In this document: piece after piece, positions 25,625 to 33,582 of the stretch
Layout of the letters: the number at the start of each line of letters is the position of its first letter
Numbering within the stretch: the stretch's first letter is position 1
From: Pirellulales bacterium
GTDB taxonomy: Bacteria > Planctomycetota > Planctomycetia > Pirellulales > DATAWG01
NCBI GenBank assembly: GCA_035939775.1
Contig: DASZFO010000014.1
Location: forward strand, 1 to 56,006
Reading direction: 5' to 3'
DNA length: 56,006 bases
The notes under the pieces: model-generated
What the model saw: the letters and a program-made list of their open reading frames with translations, nothing else
What the model was told of the DNA's origin: nothing
Databases searched by the model: none
Made by a program: the position numbers and the translations under genes

Positions 25625-25972
25625 ATGAAAGGTCCAAAGGGAATTAGAACAAACGACGAAGCGAGCCAAATGGGCGACGATATCGGTCCGGACGAAGTGG
25701 ATGCCCGGTTGGAGCGCATTTCGCAGTACGGCCAAGTATCGCTGAGCGAACCTCCGTTGCAGGCCAACCTCAGGGTCGCGAACGCCGAATTATTGGAGTT
25801 GGCCCTGCGGATGAAGGAGGAACTCGCAGCGGTCCTCGAGCGTCGCCCCGATTCTATCGAGCGACTGGCGCACGTGCGTCGCGGCATGAATCTCTACCTG
25901 CGGATTACCAGCCAGATTTCACGCTATACGCAGCTCGTCGTCAAACATCACCACGGTCAAACCGAGAACTAA
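25625..25972 (+). CDS. small helical hypothetical protein
   Basis: 115 residues, 30 nt after the previous stop, with AAGGAATG before the ATG. Almost entirely helical after residue 45 (NLRVANAELLELALRMKEEL, HVRRGMNLYLRITSQISRYT). The layout resembles the 124-residue protein at 8180-8554. No motif, no membrane segment. Probably co-transcribed with the 25163 gene. Confidence 0.65.
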   Translation: MKGPKGIRTNDEASQMGDDIGPDEVDARLERISQYGQVSLSEPPLQANLRVANAELLELALRMKEELAAVLERRPDSIERLAHVRRGMNLYLRITSQISRYTQLVVKHHHGQTEN

Positions 25973-26169
25973 CTGGGGAGGGACTATCGCAATACGCGCG
26001 GTGGCGGCGATTACCTACTCTGATAGCATTATCATGATATCCTGCTGTGAATCGAATCCGAGTATTCCGCAAGAGTGGGCATTGTCGGCGCGGATTAGGC
26101 CGTGGGGCCGTGCAACGAAGCGAAGAAACGACAACTTGATACCCAACACTGCCGCGGGGGTATTCCGGT

Positions 26170-26856
26170 AGTTAGCATCACCGATTGGACAGAGAACGAA
26201 GTTTGGACCTACGGGCGTTACACGACCCCCACGAGTTCCGACAACGTGGTGCTTTCGAGCTTGTCTATCAGCACCGGGGTCGTGACGTTGCTTGGCAACA
26301 ATGAAGTCAGCCGGGGAAAAACGAGCTGTTCAACTTGACCGGCTCCGGTCAGATGTCCATGCTGACCTCCAATCCCGACTCACCCAACCCGGTTTACTCG
26401 ATGCTCACCTGGAAATCGAACGAACTCACGTTGGGGGCCGGTTTCATGCCGTCGTTCGTCACTTGGACCGCTCAATCCGCGGGACAGTACGTGGTCAGCG
26501 CGTCCTTCGAGACGGGTCAGCCGGACACCGTCACGTCCGCGGGATTGGCCGCGCCGCTCGACAGCCCAGGGGGCTTTACTCTGGGATCTGAGAGCGCGTT
26601 CGTGCCTTACTCAACCACGATCCGAGTCACTGCCGGCGATACCGTTGACCTCTTGGCTTGGGATGGCACCGGCAGCGCCAACGAGTCGGCGGGGCTCAGA
26701 TTCCAATTCTCCCCGGTGACCGCTTCCGATTCCCCCGATCCAGTTCCGGAGCCATCTCGGGTCGTTGCCCTGCTGTTGGGCCTCGCGAGCATGGTCGTCG
26801 TCGGCTGGTTGTGGGATTACCGCCGGCGAAATCGCTGTGTTGTCAGTTTCAAGTGA
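26170..26856 (+). pseudogene. PEP-CTERM secreted protein, frameshifted and without signal peptide
   Basis: Strand-rich frame DWTENEVWTYGRYTTP, DNVVLSSLSISTGVVTLLGN to about 26320, then a one-base frame change to ELFNLTGSGQMSMLTSN, and on to VPEPSRVVALLLGLASMVVV followed by WLWDYRRRNR. That end is a PEP-CTERM sorting signal (PEP motif, one transmembrane helix, Arg-rich tail) normally removed by an exosortase. The shift falls in GGGGAAAAAC near 26313-26324; one extra G would restore the frame. No signal peptide is found upstream, so the 5' end is missing as well. Confidence 0.65.
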
Positions 26857-26989
26857 GGGGCCGCATGGCTGAGTTCCGCAGGGACCGATAGGCCGGCCGG
26901 CCGTGGTCGAATCGCTTTGGGACGGAGACGAACTATCTGCCGCCCGCGCCGCCGGAGTTCGCGTTTGCCGATGGCGGCGACCACGCGCC

Positions 26990-27131
26990 GCGGCCAGCCG
27001 CCGGCCAGCAACTGGTGTTCCGCCGCGAGCTTCAAGACAAAGACGAACATCGCCTCGTGAACTTCCAGCGGCAGGCGGCCACGAATCCGCGACAGGCTGG
27101 AGTGGTCGGGCGTCTCTTCTTCAACCGGCAC
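26990..27131 (-). pseudogene. transposase N-terminal fragment (DUF772/IS1182-like)
   Basis: The minus strand encodes VEEETPDHSSLSRIRGRLPL followed by EVHEAMFVFVLKLAAEHQLLAGG, the conserved N-terminal block of DUF772-containing IS transposases ('TPDHSSLSR.R.RL'). After LLAGG the similarity ends. It is next to, but opposite in orientation to, the C-terminal fragment at 27143. Confidence 0.65.
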
Positions 27132-27142
27132 CCCAAGGAATT

Positions 27143-27352
27143 CGGCTAGCGAGCCATGCGGGCGAGACTCCCTTCGCTTGGATCAAACAGCGGTTTGGGT
27201 TGCGTCAGTTTTTGGTGCGCGGCTTGGACCGTGTGCGGGTGGAATGGCGGTGGGCGGTCACGGCATTCAATCTCTGTCGCTTGATGACGCTGCTGGCCGG
27301 TCACCGAGGGCGTCCGGGCCCCGAGCCGCGGATAGGCACTTGTTCCATATAA
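27143..27352 (+). pseudogene. transposase C-terminal fragment
   Basis: GETPFAWIKQRFGLRQFLVR and GLDRVRVEWRWAVTAFNLCR match the final block of IS1182/IS5-type transposases ('E..F..IK..FG.R.FL.RG...V..EW.W...A.N'). The catalytic Asp residues lie upstream in the full protein and are absent here. It ends at TAA 27350-27352. Confidence 0.6.
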
Positions 27353-27765
27353 CTTTCCCTTCCAGACAACCCGACCATGCTCTGAGCCGAACCCGTCGGC
27401 TCTTGCTGGCGGCTTCCCTGGGGCCCGGGGGAAACTCCTGCAATCACCCGGAGGGCGGAAGTAAATCAACAGGTCGCACGCGAACCGGCCAGCGAAACCG
27501 TTCTGTAATTCGGGCAGCTAGCGACGGTTCAAACATCCCTTGACACGATGGCCGAAATCGCCACAATCCGCGGCGACATTTTGAGGCGGCATGGCACTGA
27601 TGCTTCGCTGCCGCGGGATGTTCGGGCGTCCCGCAACGCCCGTTGTGGCTGAAACCAGTCCATGTCCGTCGGCCGGCGCACAGGAAGTCGCAATGGCCGG
27701 CTGGATTGATTCGTGAGGGCGACGCCGATTCCTATCGGCGGCGCAGGGCAAGGAGGCCTTGCGAT
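27353..27765. other. intergenic region before the mur cluster
   Basis: About 410 bp. Nothing protein-like. It contains the strong AAGGAGG ribosome site of murE at 27750-27756. The usual upstream neighbours of murE (mraZ, rsmH, ftsI) are missing; IS fragments occupy their place. Confidence 0.45.
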
Positions 27766-29286
27766 ATGCCAGCATCGACCCCGCGCACTTGCAGCGTGAG
27801 CCTGAAACGGCTCTGTCCCGGCGCTCGATTCTATGGAGCGTCGGATGTCATCGTCACCTCGGTCTGCGCCGATTCTCGCGCCGTCGATCCGGGCGACCTA
27901 TTCGCAGCACTGGTGGGAAATAATACCGACGGCCACGATCACCTGGCCGAGGCCTTCGCCGGCGGCGCGTCAGCCGTGCTTGCGGAGCGGTTCGTGCCAA
28001 CCGACGGGCGGCCGCTTTGCGTCGTGCCGGATAGTCGCGTCGCGTTCGCCCGAGTTTGCCAGGCGCTGGCCGACAATCCGAGCGGGCGGTTGAAGGTGAT
28101 CGGCGTGACCGGCACCAACGGCAAGACGACCACAAGCTGGCTGATTCGCGGAATTCTCGACGCGGCCGGTTATCGCGCGGGCCTGTTGGGGACCTTGGAG
28201 TACAGCGACGGCGAGACGGCCGAAGCCGCGGACTTGACGACCCCGCCGGCCCCCGTGCTGGCTCATTGGCTCCGCCGGATGGAGGTGGCCGGCTGCTCGC
28301 ACGCGGTGATGGAAGTTTCCAGCCATGCGCTAGCCCAAGCCCGCGTCGAGGGAATCGAATTCAACGCCGCTTGCGTCACCAACGTTCGCCGCGATCATCT
28401 CGACTTTCACAATACGTTGGCCAATTACCGTCGAGCGAAGGCGCGGATTTTCAAGCATTTGGCCGCCGACGGATTCGCCGTGCTGAATGCCGACGATCCG
28501 ATCGCCGCGGGCTTCGCTGAACTGGTTTCCGGGCCAACGCTGACCGTCGGATTGCAATCTCCCGCCGAGGTGACCGCTCAAGTAATCGATCGCTGCCGCA
28601 GCGAGCAGACGTTTCTGCTTTCCGCCGGCAGCGACACGGTGCCGGTTCGCACGCGGATGATCGGCGATCATCATGTAGCCAATTGCCTGGTCGCCGCCGC
28701 AGTTGGGCTGGTTTATGGAATCGAACTGGCTGACGTGGCGCGCGGCTTGGAGCAGGTCGAGCAAGTCCCTGGCCGGATGGAACGGCTGGAATGCGGCCAG
28801 CCGTTCGGCGCGTTTGTCGATTATGCTCATACGCCAGATGCGCTCGAGATTTGCCTGAAAACGCTGCGCGAGGTGACCGAGGGACGGCTGATTTGCGTCT
28901 TCGGCGCCGGCGGGGATCGAGACCGCGAGAAGCGGCCGCAGATGGGGCGCGTCGTCGAAACCGACGCCGACTTGCCGATCGTCACCGACGACAACCCTCG
29001 GCACGAAGACCCAGCTCGCATTCGCCGCGACATCGTGCGCGGATTCAAGTGGCCGAGCGGCGCACGGATCATCCCCGATCGGGCCGAGGCGATCGCTTAT
29101 GCGCTATCGCAAGCCGATTCGGGAGATTGCGTGCTGATTGCCGGCAAGGGACACGAAGAACATCAAATCGTCCGCAACCAGCGGCATTGGTTCGACGATC
29201 GCCACGTGGCTCGGCAATGGCTCTACGACAATTCCTTTTCCACTGAAATGCTCGTCAAACCCTGGCAGCGCGCTCGCGCGGCGTAA
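27766..29286 (+). CDS. murE: UDP-MurNAc-tripeptide synthetase (meso-diaminopimelate adding)
   Basis: 506 residues. ATG 27766 has AAGGAGG 9 nt upstream; the longer frame from 27643 has none. It adds the third residue of the peptidoglycan stem to UDP-MurNAc-L-Ala-D-Glu in the cytoplasm, using ATP. Visible: N-terminal domain with SVCADSRAVDPGDLFAALVG, ATP loop GVTGTNGKTTTS (113-124), central-domain EVSSHAL and NVRRDHLDFH, and a C-terminal domain with VDYAHTPDAL. The DNPR motif at 409-412, followed by HEDP, is the known signature for meso-diaminopimelate rather than lysine. First gene of the intact mur cluster. Confidence 0.97.
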   Translation: MPASTPRTCSVSLKRLCPGARFYGASDVIVTSVCADSRAVDPGDLFAALVGNNTDGHDHLAEAFAGGASAVLAERFVPTDGRPLCVVPDSRVAFARVCQALADNPSGRLKVIGVTGTNGKTTTSWLIRGILDAAGYRAGLLGTLEYSDGETAEAADLTTPPAPVLAHWLRRMEVAGCSHAVMEVSSHALAQARVEGIEFNAACVTNVRRDHLDFHNTLANYRRAKARIFKHLAADGFAVLNADDPIAAGFAELVSGPTLTVGLQSPAEVTAQVIDRCRSEQTFLLSAGSDTVPVRTRMIGDHHVANCLVAAAVGLVYGIELADVARGLEQVEQVPGRMERLECGQPFGAFVDYAHTPDALEICLKTLREVTEGRLICVFGAGGDRDREKRPQMGRVVETDADLPIVTDDNPRHEDPARIRRDIVRGFKWPSGARIIPDRAEAIAYALSQADSGDCVLIAGKGHEEHQIVRNQRHWFDDRHVARQWLYDNSFSTEMLVKPWQRARAA

Positions 29287-29300
29287 TCGTGGCACAGTTT

Positions 29301-29353
29301 GTTGGAGTTCAGGCTTTAGCCTGCCGACCGCAGCCTAAAGGCTGAACTCCAAC
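29301..29353. repeat. long hairpin of the 'GGAGTTCAGGCTTTAGCCTGC' type
   Basis: Two 24-nt arms (29301-29324 and 29330-29353), 22 of 24 positions complementary, with a 5-nt loop CGACC. The two mismatches lie symmetrically, so the arms pair as G-G and C-C opposites. It fills most of the murE-murF gap. Repeats of this wording are common between planctomycete genes. It lacks a T-run, so it is not a classic terminator. Confidence 0.75.
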
Positions 29354-29386
29354 AGTCTGACCGCCAAACCACCTATCTCCGACATC

Positions 29387-30790
29387 ATGCAGCTTACGAT
29401 CGGCGATCTTCACGAATTGCTTGGCGGCGCGCTCCGCTTCGGGGCCATGCCGCCGCGCGACGGTGACGCCGCTCTCGTCGGCCGCGTCGTCACCGACAGC
29501 CGCACCGTCGAGCCGGAGGAGGTCTTCTGGGGGCTGGTCGGTCCGCGGTTCAATGGAGCACATTTCGGTGAAGAGGCGTTTGTCCGCGGGGCGTCGGGAG
29601 TCGTCACTTCCGGTCGCCGGGTCGAGCCGTGGGCCGGTCGCTGGTCGCTCGAGGTCGACGATTCCCATCGAGCCCTGTGGGAACTCGCCGACTGGAGCCG
29701 CCGGCAGTTCACAGCTCCGCTTGTCGCAGTGACTGGAAGCGTTGGAAAGACGACCACGCGGCGAATGATCGACACGGTGCTCGGCTCGCGCTTGGCCGGC
29801 ACAACCAGCCCCAAGAATTTCAATAACCACGTGGGCGTGCCGCTTAGCTTGATGCGACTCGAACGCTGGCATCAGTATGCCGTTCTAGAGCTTGCCGCGA
29901 CCGCTCGCGGCGAAATTCGCCAGTTAGCGATGCTCGCTCGACCGCGGATCGGTGTCATCACCCACATCGCCGATGCCCACCTGGGAAGCTTTGGCAGCCA
30001 CCAGGCGATCGCTCAAGCGAAAGCTGAACTTTTGCCTGAATTGCCGGCGGACGGCTGCGCTGTCCTCGATGGCGATGACCCTCTTCTCCGTCGAATGGCC
30101 GGAAACTGTCCCACGCGAATCGTGTGGGTCGGGCGCGGCGCCGATAACGACGTGCAGGCTAAGCTGGTTCAAAGCCGGAACGGACGGCTGCGATTCCGCG
30201 TCGACGGTCACTCGTTTGACGTGCCCGTCTGGGGACGACATCACTTGACCGCCGCGCTGGCTGCGATTGCCGTCGGCCGGCTATTTGACTTCGATCCGGA
30301 AGAGATCGCCGCGGCGCTCGCCGGTTTTGAAGGATCGCCAAGGCGATGCGAGGTGACGGAAGCCGCCGGGGCAACGATCGTCGACGATTCTTACAATTCG
30401 AGTCCGACCGCGATGCGGGCGGCGCTAGGGTTGATTCGCGAAATCGATTCGGCTGGCAGGCGGATCGTCGTGGCCGGCGATATGGGAGATTTGGGCGCCG
30501 CGGCGCCGCTCTGGCATCGTCGGCTGGGAGAAGAAGTCGTCAGCTTGTGCGGCGCAGATTTGCTGATCGCTTGCGGGGACCATGCCGCCGAGATGGCGAC
30601 CGCGGCGGCGGCGGCCGGCATGCCGCGCGATTGCGCGCTGGCCTGCCGCGATTGGGAGCAAGCGCTGCCAGTGCTGGCTGAAGCGATGCGCCGTGGAGAC
30701 GTGGTGCTGGTCAAGGGAGCGCGAGTGATGGGGATGGAACGGCTCGTCGAAGCGATCAAGGCGCGTCACACAGTCGCCGCAGCCGCATGA
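29387..30790 (+). CDS. murF: UDP-MurNAc-tripeptide:D-Ala-D-Ala ligase
   Basis: 467 residues. It adds D-Ala-D-Ala to the MurNAc tripeptide, the last soluble step of stem-peptide synthesis. N-terminal domain with TDSRTVEPEEVFWGLVGPRF; ATP loop AVTGSVGKTTTRRM (Ser in place of the commoner Thr-Asn); FNNHVGVPLSLMRL and ELAATARGEI in the central domain; EVTEAAGATIVDDSYNSSP and MRAAL in the C-terminal domain, all typical of MurF. Full length for the family. No strong ribosome site is seen before the ATG, so it may depend on translation from murE or on the hairpin region. Confidence 0.96.
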   Translation: MQLTIGDLHELLGGALRFGAMPPRDGDAALVGRVVTDSRTVEPEEVFWGLVGPRFNGAHFGEEAFVRGASGVVTSGRRVEPWAGRWSLEVDDSHRALWELADWSRRQFTAPLVAVTGSVGKTTTRRMIDTVLGSRLAGTTSPKNFNNHVGVPLSLMRLERWHQYAVLELAATARGEIRQLAMLARPRIGVITHIADAHLGSFGSHQAIAQAKAELLPELPADGCAVLDGDDPLLRRMAGNCPTRIVWVGRGADNDVQAKLVQSRNGRLRFRVDGHSFDVPVWGRHHLTAALAAIAVGRLFDFDPEEIAAALAGFEGSPRRCEVTEAAGATIVDDSYNSSPTAMRAALGLIREIDSAGRRIVVAGDMGDLGAAAPLWHRRLGEEVVSLCGADLLIACGDHAAEMATAAAAAGMPRDCALACRDWEQALPVLAEAMRRGDVVLVKGARVMGMERLVEAIKARHTVAAAA

Positions 30791-30822
30791 GGACTCTCAC
30801 GAACACATAACCAATACATTTG

Positions 30823-30988
30823 AGGCTCCATCGTTGGCGTCGGGTTTGCGGGAACCTGGCGCTGCCCTCCCTCCTGGGTTGGAGCATAAAACTCGCCGCG
30901 CCGCGGTTTCTGGGTCAACCGCTGCGGCGAGTGCTTCGCGATGGAGCCTATGACTGAGCACCGGGGCGGCGCTTGCGCCGCTCCGGTG
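30823..30988. repeat. composite palindromic repeat between murF and mraY
   Basis: Outer inverted ends AGGCTCCATCG (30823-30833) and CGATGGAGCCT (30939-30949) enclose 105 bp that contain a second inverted pair (CTCGCCGC..., 30892-30908 and 30917-30931). Directly after lies a hairpin CACCGGGGCGGCGC with its complement (30959-30988, 13 of 14 pairs). This looks like a small mobile palindrome next to another repeat. Confidence 0.6.
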
Positions 30989-31007
30989 TCTCAGGGAAAC
31001 AAGGGTA

Positions 31008-31035
31008 AGTACGAAGTACAAAGTACGAAGTACAG
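31008..31035. repeat. heptamer array, four units (AGTACGA type)
   Basis: AGTACGA, AGTACAA, AGTACGA, AGTACAG in tandem, 28 bp. It ends 9 nt before the mraY start, where the ribosome site is expected. The same array type occurs at 46388, 46439, 49058 and 50877. Confidence 0.9.
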
Positions 31036-31044
31036 AACATTCTC

Positions 31045-32211
31045 ATGCTCGTTTGGCTGCTCAGTTGGCTGCAAGGGTATTCGCCGAACGAGGCCTACGG
31101 CGCCGATCTCGGTCCGCTGGGCAAGATCACGTTCCGTGCGGCGCTGGCGGCGGGCGTCAGCTTTGCCGCGGCGCTCGTGTTGGGTTCGCGCGTAATCGCC
31201 TGGCTCAACCGCCGATTTCGCGAACCGATTGTGACGGACTCGCCGGAGTTACGCGAGCTGCACCAGCACAAGCAATGGACGCCCACGATGGGGGGACTGT
31301 TTCTCGTCGCCGGGTTGCTCGGCGCGACGGTCCTTCTCGGAGATCTGAGCAATCATTATCTGCCGATCATACTGGTGACTCTGATGGGATTGGCCGCGCT
31401 GGGAGCAGCCGATGATCTCATCAAGCTCTCCCACCGCGGCGACGGGCTAAGCGCGCGCCAGAAATTGGCCGGGCAAACACTGGTGGCGCTCGTCGCAGCG
31501 CTCTTACTCTACGGAGTGCAGCGGCAACAGCCGGGAGGCTTGGACTTCGTCGTGCCGCTCGTCGGTCGCGTGGGCGAGTTGGGTTGGCTGTTCGTGCCGC
31601 TGGCGATGTTGGTCGTCATCGGCTCGTCCAATGCCGTGAACCTCACCGATGGTCTCGACGGTTTGGCCGGCGGCTGCTTGCTTTCCGCGACCTGCGCGAT
31701 GGGAGCGATCGCTTATGCGAGCGGTCATGCCGAATGGGCGGCGTATCTCAATTTGCCGCATTTGTCCGGCGCGGGAGAATTGGTCGTCGTCGCGGGCGGG
31801 CTCGTGGGTGGGATCCTCGGCTTTCTGTGGTTCAATTGCCATCCGGCGCAAGTGTTCATGGGGAACACCGGATCGCTCGCGCTCGGCGGAGTGCTGGGCC
31901 TGATGGCCGTCATCGTGCGGCAAGAGCTGCTGCTAGTGATTGTCGGCGGGGTGTTCGTGATCGAGACACTGAGCGTGATCCTACAAGTTGGAGTTCATCG
32001 CTGGACGCGGCGGCGGATCTTGCGATGCGCGCCCTTGCACCACCATTTCCAACTGCGCGGTTGGCCGGAGAGCAAGATCGTCGTGCGATTTTGGATCGCG
32101 TCGATACTTTGCGCCGTGTTGGGGCTATTCACGCTCAAAGCGAATTCCAGCGACCACAATCCGGCCGGTCCGAATCGCCTGACGGCGCGAGCGTCACTTC
32201 CGGCCCGGTAA
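31045..32211 (+). CDS. mraY: phospho-MurNAc-pentapeptide transferase
   Basis: 388 residues, ten predicted membrane helices. It transfers phospho-MurNAc-pentapeptide from UDP to undecaprenyl phosphate, making lipid I at the inner membrane. Signature loops are present: TPTMGGLF, LGAADDLIKL with the paired Asp, NAVNLTDGLDGLAGG, and HHHFQLRGWPESKIVVRFW near the C-terminus. The ATG at 31045 is preceded by the heptamer array and no clear Shine-Dalgarno. The C-terminal 25 residues after LFTLKA are an added polar tail. Confidence 0.96.
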   Translation: MLVWLLSWLQGYSPNEAYGADLGPLGKITFRAALAAGVSFAAALVLGSRVIAWLNRRFREPIVTDSPELRELHQHKQWTPTMGGLFLVAGLLGATVLLGDLSNHYLPIILVTLMGLAALGAADDLIKLSHRGDGLSARQKLAGQTLVALVAALLLYGVQRQQPGGLDFVVPLVGRVGELGWLFVPLAMLVVIGSSNAVNLTDGLDGLAGGCLLSATCAMGAIAYASGHAEWAAYLNLPHLSGAGELVVVAGGLVGGILGFLWFNCHPAQVFMGNTGSLALGGVLGLMAVIVRQELLLVIVGGVFVIETLSVILQVGVHRWTRRRILRCAPLHHHFQLRGWPESKIVVRFWIASILCAVLGLFTLKANSSDHNPAGPNRLTARASLPAR

Positions 32212-32284
32212 TTTTAAGCGAACCTTTCGGCCCATCGATGCGTCAGATGGATGGAACAACGGGGCCGAGCTGCGCTCATCTCAA

Positions 32285-33415
32285 ATGACTACCGATAATC
32301 TTCACGTTGTGTTCGCTGGCGGCGGGACGGGCGGCCACTTGTTTCCTGGTCTGGCCGTGGCCCGGCAGTTGGAAGTGCTTGCTCCATCCGTGCGGATCAC
32401 GATGGCGACTGGCGGCAAGCCGCTGGAGCATTCCCAAGTTGCTGCCGCCGGCTTCAATTACGTCCGCCTGCCTTCGCACCCGCTGACTTCCGCCGCCGGC
32501 GCGTGGCGCTTCGTCAAGGACAATATCTCCGGCTGTCGGCGCGCACGGCGGTTCTTGCAGCGCACGAAGGTGTCGCTCGTCGTCGGGTTGGGAGGTTATG
32601 CCAGCGTTCCAATGGCCTGGGCGGCCGCGTCGGCCCGAGTCCCGCTTGTGCTTCTGGAACAGAACGCGTTTCCAGGCCGCGTGACGCGGTGGCTGGCGCC
32701 GCGGGCGTCGCTCGTCTGCGCAGCCTTCGACGAGGCGCGGCCTCTGTTGAAGGCCGGAGGGCCGATTCGCGTCACCGGCAATCCGATTCGCGCCGGTTTT
32801 CTGTCTAAAGCGGCTGGACATGCTCGTCGCCTCTCTCCAAATCGGCAGCTCGTGATTCTCGGCGGCAGCGGCGGCTCGCGGACGTTGAATGAGCAGGTCC
32901 CGCGAGCGCTCTACAAGGTGCCGCGGGAACTAATCGGCTGGCGGATTCTGCACCAAACCGGTCCGCGCGATTGGGAGGCGACGAAAACCTTGTACCGTAA
33001 ACTGGGCCTTGAGGCCCAGGTCGTTCCGTTCATCGAGCGGATTCAGTCTATCTTGCCTGCCGCCGATCTGGCCATTTGTCGGTCCGGCGGGACGACGCTT
33101 GCCGAACTCTCGGCCACCGGCGTGCCCGCGTTGCTACTTCCCTATCCCAACGCCGCCAACAATCATCAGCGCAAAAACGCCGACGTTTACGCCGCCGCCG
33201 GGGCGGGCCGCATCATCGACGCCCGGGAGGTCAGCGGCCGGCTCGACAATACGATCGCCGAGTCGTTGGCATCTCTATTGAGTGATTCTGCGGGCCGGCA
33301 ACAAATGGCCAACGCGATGCTCCGACTGGCTCGACCGAATGCTGCATGGCATGTGGCCACCATGATTGGTCAAATGCTTGGAGCCGCGGTGCCCGGCCAA
33401 GCTGCGGTCGCTTGA
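32285..33415 (+). CDS. murG: UDP-GlcNAc transferase making lipid II
   Basis: 376 residues. It adds GlcNAc to lipid I at the cytoplasmic membrane face. N-terminal VVFAGGGTGGHLFPGLAVA is the MurG glycine loop; GLGGYASVPMAWAAAS and EQNAFPGRVTRWLAP belong to the N-terminal domain. In the C-terminal domain LVILGGSGGSRTLNEQVP and CRSGGTTLAELSATGVPALLLPYP followed by NNHQRKNA form the UDP-GlcNAc site. Separated from mraY by 73 bp; murD and ftsW, often between these genes in other bacteria, are missing. Confidence 0.96.
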   Translation: MTTDNLHVVFAGGGTGGHLFPGLAVARQLEVLAPSVRITMATGGKPLEHSQVAAAGFNYVRLPSHPLTSAAGAWRFVKDNISGCRRARRFLQRTKVSLVVGLGGYASVPMAWAAASARVPLVLLEQNAFPGRVTRWLAPRASLVCAAFDEARPLLKAGGPIRVTGNPIRAGFLSKAAGHARRLSPNRQLVILGGSGGSRTLNEQVPRALYKVPRELIGWRILHQTGPRDWEATKTLYRKLGLEAQVVPFIERIQSILPAADLAICRSGGTTLAELSATGVPALLLPYPNAANNHQRKNADVYAAAGAGRIIDAREVSGRLDNTIAESLASLLSDSAGRQQMANAMLRLARPNAAWHVATMIGQMLGAAVPGQAAVA

Positions 33416-33582
33416 CGGCAACCAAGCGCTCGCCACTGCCATCCTTGGTTGACCGGCGTGTTGCAGGTCGTACGAATTGCATTGGCCTCTGTTGACACTT
33501 CCGTCCGTCCGGCCGTATCATGCCCCGGCTCATGGTGCGTTGACATAGTTAACCTTTCACGGAAGTTTAACGGCTCTCGCGC

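Noticed and set aside
29301-29353. Terminator between murE and murF
   Set aside because: The hairpin lacks a T-run and matches a dispersed repeat; mur genes are expected to be co-transcribed.
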